Below are positions 6,801-7,800 of a stretch of DNA of 7,800 nucleotides, one piece after another (within the stretch, counting starts at the first letter, position 1; each line of letters starts with the position of its first letter). The DNA is from Thermococcaceae archaeon (GTDB lineage: Archaea; Methanobacteriota_B; Thermococci; Thermococcales; Thermococcaceae), in contig JAMOPD010000335.1 in assembly GCA_027064745.1 (NCBI GenBank), positions 1-7,800 of the forward strand, read 5' to 3'. A program made the translations under genes and the position numbers. The notes beneath the pieces were generated by a model. It made no database searches, was not told the DNA's origin, and saw only the letters and a list, made by a program, of their open reading frames with translations.

Positions 6801-7800
6801 CAACGTTTGTTCTGTATCCACTGCCCTGGTTAATCAACTTAAGCTGACCATCTTTGTATCCATAGAGTCTCACGAGGATATAGTAGTATGGGTTATTCAC
6901 ATCCGTGTAGAATGACACCTTCACGAGCTCTGCATCCTCTGGAATTGCGTATGTTACCGGTATCATCTGCGGTTCGTCTGTTATTCCCATAATTGGTATC
7001 TCAACCTCTCCAGTCTTCTCGAATACTTCTGCAGAAATCTCTACGTCTCTGGCATCTCCGTAGTTAACTAATGTGAACTCCTGTGTATCGCTTTCTCCTG
7101 GATAAATCACGGATGGGAATGCCTTGTAGTCGTGACCCATGTACGAGCCAGCTTGCCACTCAGTTGGTGAGACTTTGACACCGTCAACTTCCAACGCTAT
7201 TTCAACTGCTCTCGTTGCATTTAAGTATCCAGCGCCCTGGAGGAAGGCATCATTGTCTGTGTCTTCCGCGGCGGACTTCAGTATTTCCTTTAACTCCTCG
7301 GCGGTTGGATATCTTCCGTGAGCCTTGTAGAATGCTTCTTCGACCAAGGCACCAACACCAGCTGCCATTGGGGTAGCTAAGCTTGTTCCAGCCCAAATTT
7401 CATTGGCATAGCGACCGTTTATTATTGGGCACATCCTCCAGTACTGCATGTTCAGAGGTGCGCTCCCAAGTCCAAACATTCCAGTTGCCAATACATCGGG
7501 CTTGACCTGTCCTAAGGCATTTGGGCCTCTGCTTGAGAAGTCCACGACATCTCCGTATTCCACTTCGTAGTCCCATCCTACTGCCTTTCTGTAACCGAAT
7601 TCTGTTGCTGCGCCTACTGTTATGACTCCTGGGGAAGCACCGTTGCTTGAGTCGGTGCCGTATCCCGGACCCTCATTACCTGATGCGAAGAAGTGTGTCG
7701 TGTATGGAGCGTACACCTCCGATAACCATGTAAGGAACCTGTCCTCCCAGTTGAACCCCCTATCTATGGCGTAACTCAGATAATAACCGTAACTGTTGCT
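3895..7800 (-). CDS. pls: Pyrolysin-like subtilisin family serine protease (N-terminus outside window)
   Basis: This is a secreted S8 endopeptidase. The frame is open to the window edge; 1301 residues are visible (numbered from base 7800) and the GTG at 7716 is internal. The signal peptide, propeptide and catalytic Asp and His lie outside. Seen here are the oxyanion-hole Asn42 in ASGNEGPG and the nucleophile Ser140 in GTSLATPMAAG, and the catalytic domain ends near residue 205. Beta-sandwich domains follow: two PPC-like repeats (about 625-713 and 735-828, each with LDIDLxVYYYDE) and a CARDB/Ig-like domain (about 889-993). An acidic region leads to a helical C-terminal domain (about 1205-1301). 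There is no C-terminal membrane anchor. At least 25 N-glycosylation sequons are present, 24 of them after residue 530; P. furiosus pyrolysin is also a glycoprotein. The size and layout fit pyrolysin or stetterlysin. It degrades extracellular protein for peptide fermentation. The TTAAGT end leads straight into a T-rich terminator. Confidence 0.93.
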   Translation of the reverse strand, partial: SNSYGYYLSYAIDRGFNWEDRFLTWLSEVYAPYTTHFFASGNEGPGYGTDSSNGASPGVITVGAATEFGYRKAVGWDYEVEYGDVVDFSSRGPNALGQVKPDVLATGMFGLGSAPLNMQYWRMCPIINGRYANEIWAGTSLATPMAAGVGALVEEAFYKAHGRYPTAEELKEILKSAAEDTDNDAFLQGAGYLNATRAVEIALEVDGVKVSPTEWQAGSYMGHDYKAFPSVIYPGESDTQEFTLVNYGDARDVEISAEVFEKTGEVEIPIMGITDEPQMIPVTYAIPEDAELVKVSFYTDVNNPYYYILVRLYGYKDGQLKLINQGSGYRTNVASFTVRNPRARAGQLFLQVRDVMYQGYPYDGKVKLEFYRRIPWSWVTLDKETLHLPAKGEGTFTATVTVPEDTPFGIYEGAIYVKYDNHVTTIPVSVVVASPKPEFEFGGNTEASGLYDNSNVYGGDIYGGDWRLFYFNIPPEEAENSYIIADVSWNDNTAAITPYMLQPSSDEWSVYYEGIFGPHTLSHTATGKPVTSNESILVAKAVPGLHAMWLHNTEINASHATFYGKVGVAKVTPSKVTMIAESKEGEGQIRVKIPDFVGNLTAYGVGFERLTRKTGITAPATDESWYYTVTVVNATQLRVETSSTWNKLDIDLYVYYYDESSGAWKEVGVSGTPTANEKVEITMPKDGVYLIEVYGYKNPKPGEATFDLEVGITPGKTKDIFREQNVEAPEEGNSTVHYFNVTEHADALVVKTESEDDDNYGLDIDLQVYYYDEATGEWERLGGSYSWTADEEVVIPEPAEGSYATVVKSWRNPAPGETHYNITASLIVSGGELFVKNVTKVNEEYIVTYGYNLTSLPNTTIYKGSIKIGGTRTGELFDVPIEIAPNPYITDFGIVNVTIESVPPEVGQLFNITVYIKNYGLNNASVPVKLIRDGLTEVGSEKKEIAVGDVEPVSFNVTLSDLDMHEFKVVLDYPYDFVKDNDIKVIKVRVMQPVEGAELMWSIGDAEIVNVTRAAGEMTTTFVTPEDNVLVGMFAKLPENWTFYSVEGKNATIISKGLLEDNVTLEIVLAIKNGSKLHIYYGTPEETPKVTEELEEEGIETPVFVQETINGTAEIKEAKNTTADGKPAISITVDGEHNATVKLAVILPKDIKSYEVMVNNADLLGKELTRYETYALLTLDIRLHSPAEITVIYELPKEKKEEGISIATLSFVYYMWYNRESGTFDKLYNKSIELGIDNKTIQEALHYKELAEQYYEKAKQFGPVIQNLNNPRIMVSLRKAYLNLRKAVEILSKAIEEAESS
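5317..5928 (-). repeat. Tandem PPC-like domain repeat within the protease gene
   Basis: Two consecutive modules (5662-5928 and 5317-5598) encode related beta domains. Both contain the pattern LDIDLxVYYYDExxGxW, an acidic or basic strand ending in a glycine turn, and a closing NPxPGE motif. At DNA level bases 5483-5517 and 5825-5859 match at 29 of 35 positions, offset by 342 bp (114 codons), so the second copy arose by in-frame duplication. PPC (bacterial pre-peptidase C-terminal) domains are common in secreted proteases and often bind substrate or help stabilise the protein. Confidence 0.7.

Noticed and set aside
7714..7716. GTG 7716 as the true start of the protease
   Set aside because: The frame stays open to the window edge with subtilase-like sequence (SNSYG, the helix before ASGNEGPG), and the catalytic Asp and His must lie further upstream.

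Overview
The window looks like chromosomal DNA from a hyperthermophilic archaeon of the Thermococcales (Thermococcus, Pyrococcus or Palaeococcus). The signs are a pyrolysin-type secreted protease, a CoA-dependent NAD(P)H sulfur oxidoreductase (CoA-disulfide reductase family), an archaeal NMD3 and a DUF424 protein. Ribosome-binding sites of the GGTGAT type sit 4-5 bases before ATG, proteins are rich in Lys and Glu, and intergenic spaces are short. No RNA gene, CRISPR array or insertion sequence was seen.

Layout. Bases 1-758 (+) hold the C-terminal half of an MFS transporter whose start lies left of the window. It converges tail to tail, with 2 bp between stop codons, on the sulfur reductase gene nsr (761-2086, -). 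A 76-bp gap separates nsr from the nmd3 gene (2163-3344, -), and 5 bp separate nmd3 from a DUF424 gene (3350-3652, -). The next 242 bp hold a promoter, a possible 40-residue ORF or gene remnant (3699-3821, -) and a pyrimidine-rich terminator. From 3895 to the right edge (-) runs a very large pyrolysin-like subtilase whose N-terminus, including the catalytic Asp and His, lies beyond the window.

How the genes work together. DUF424 and nmd3 form a tight, probably translationally coupled pair linked to ribosome biogenesis or translation. nsr points the same way but seems to have its own promoter: its upstream gap carries an exact match to the extended SurR consensus GTTn3AACn5GTT, overlapping a TATA-like element. 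In P. furiosus, SurR is the sulfur-responsive redox regulator that represses nsr until elemental sulfur is present. The protease is secreted, and it has tandem PPC-like repeats, a sequon-dense C-terminal half and a C-terminal helical domain with no membrane anchor. It supplies peptides to a peptide-fermenting, sulfur-reducing lifestyle, but nothing in the sequence ties its regulation to the other genes.

Most of the window is ordinary for this group. The points most worth a second look are the SurR operator, the unidentified small ORF between pls and DUF424, the uneven distribution of glycosylation sequons in the protease, and its C-terminal helical module.
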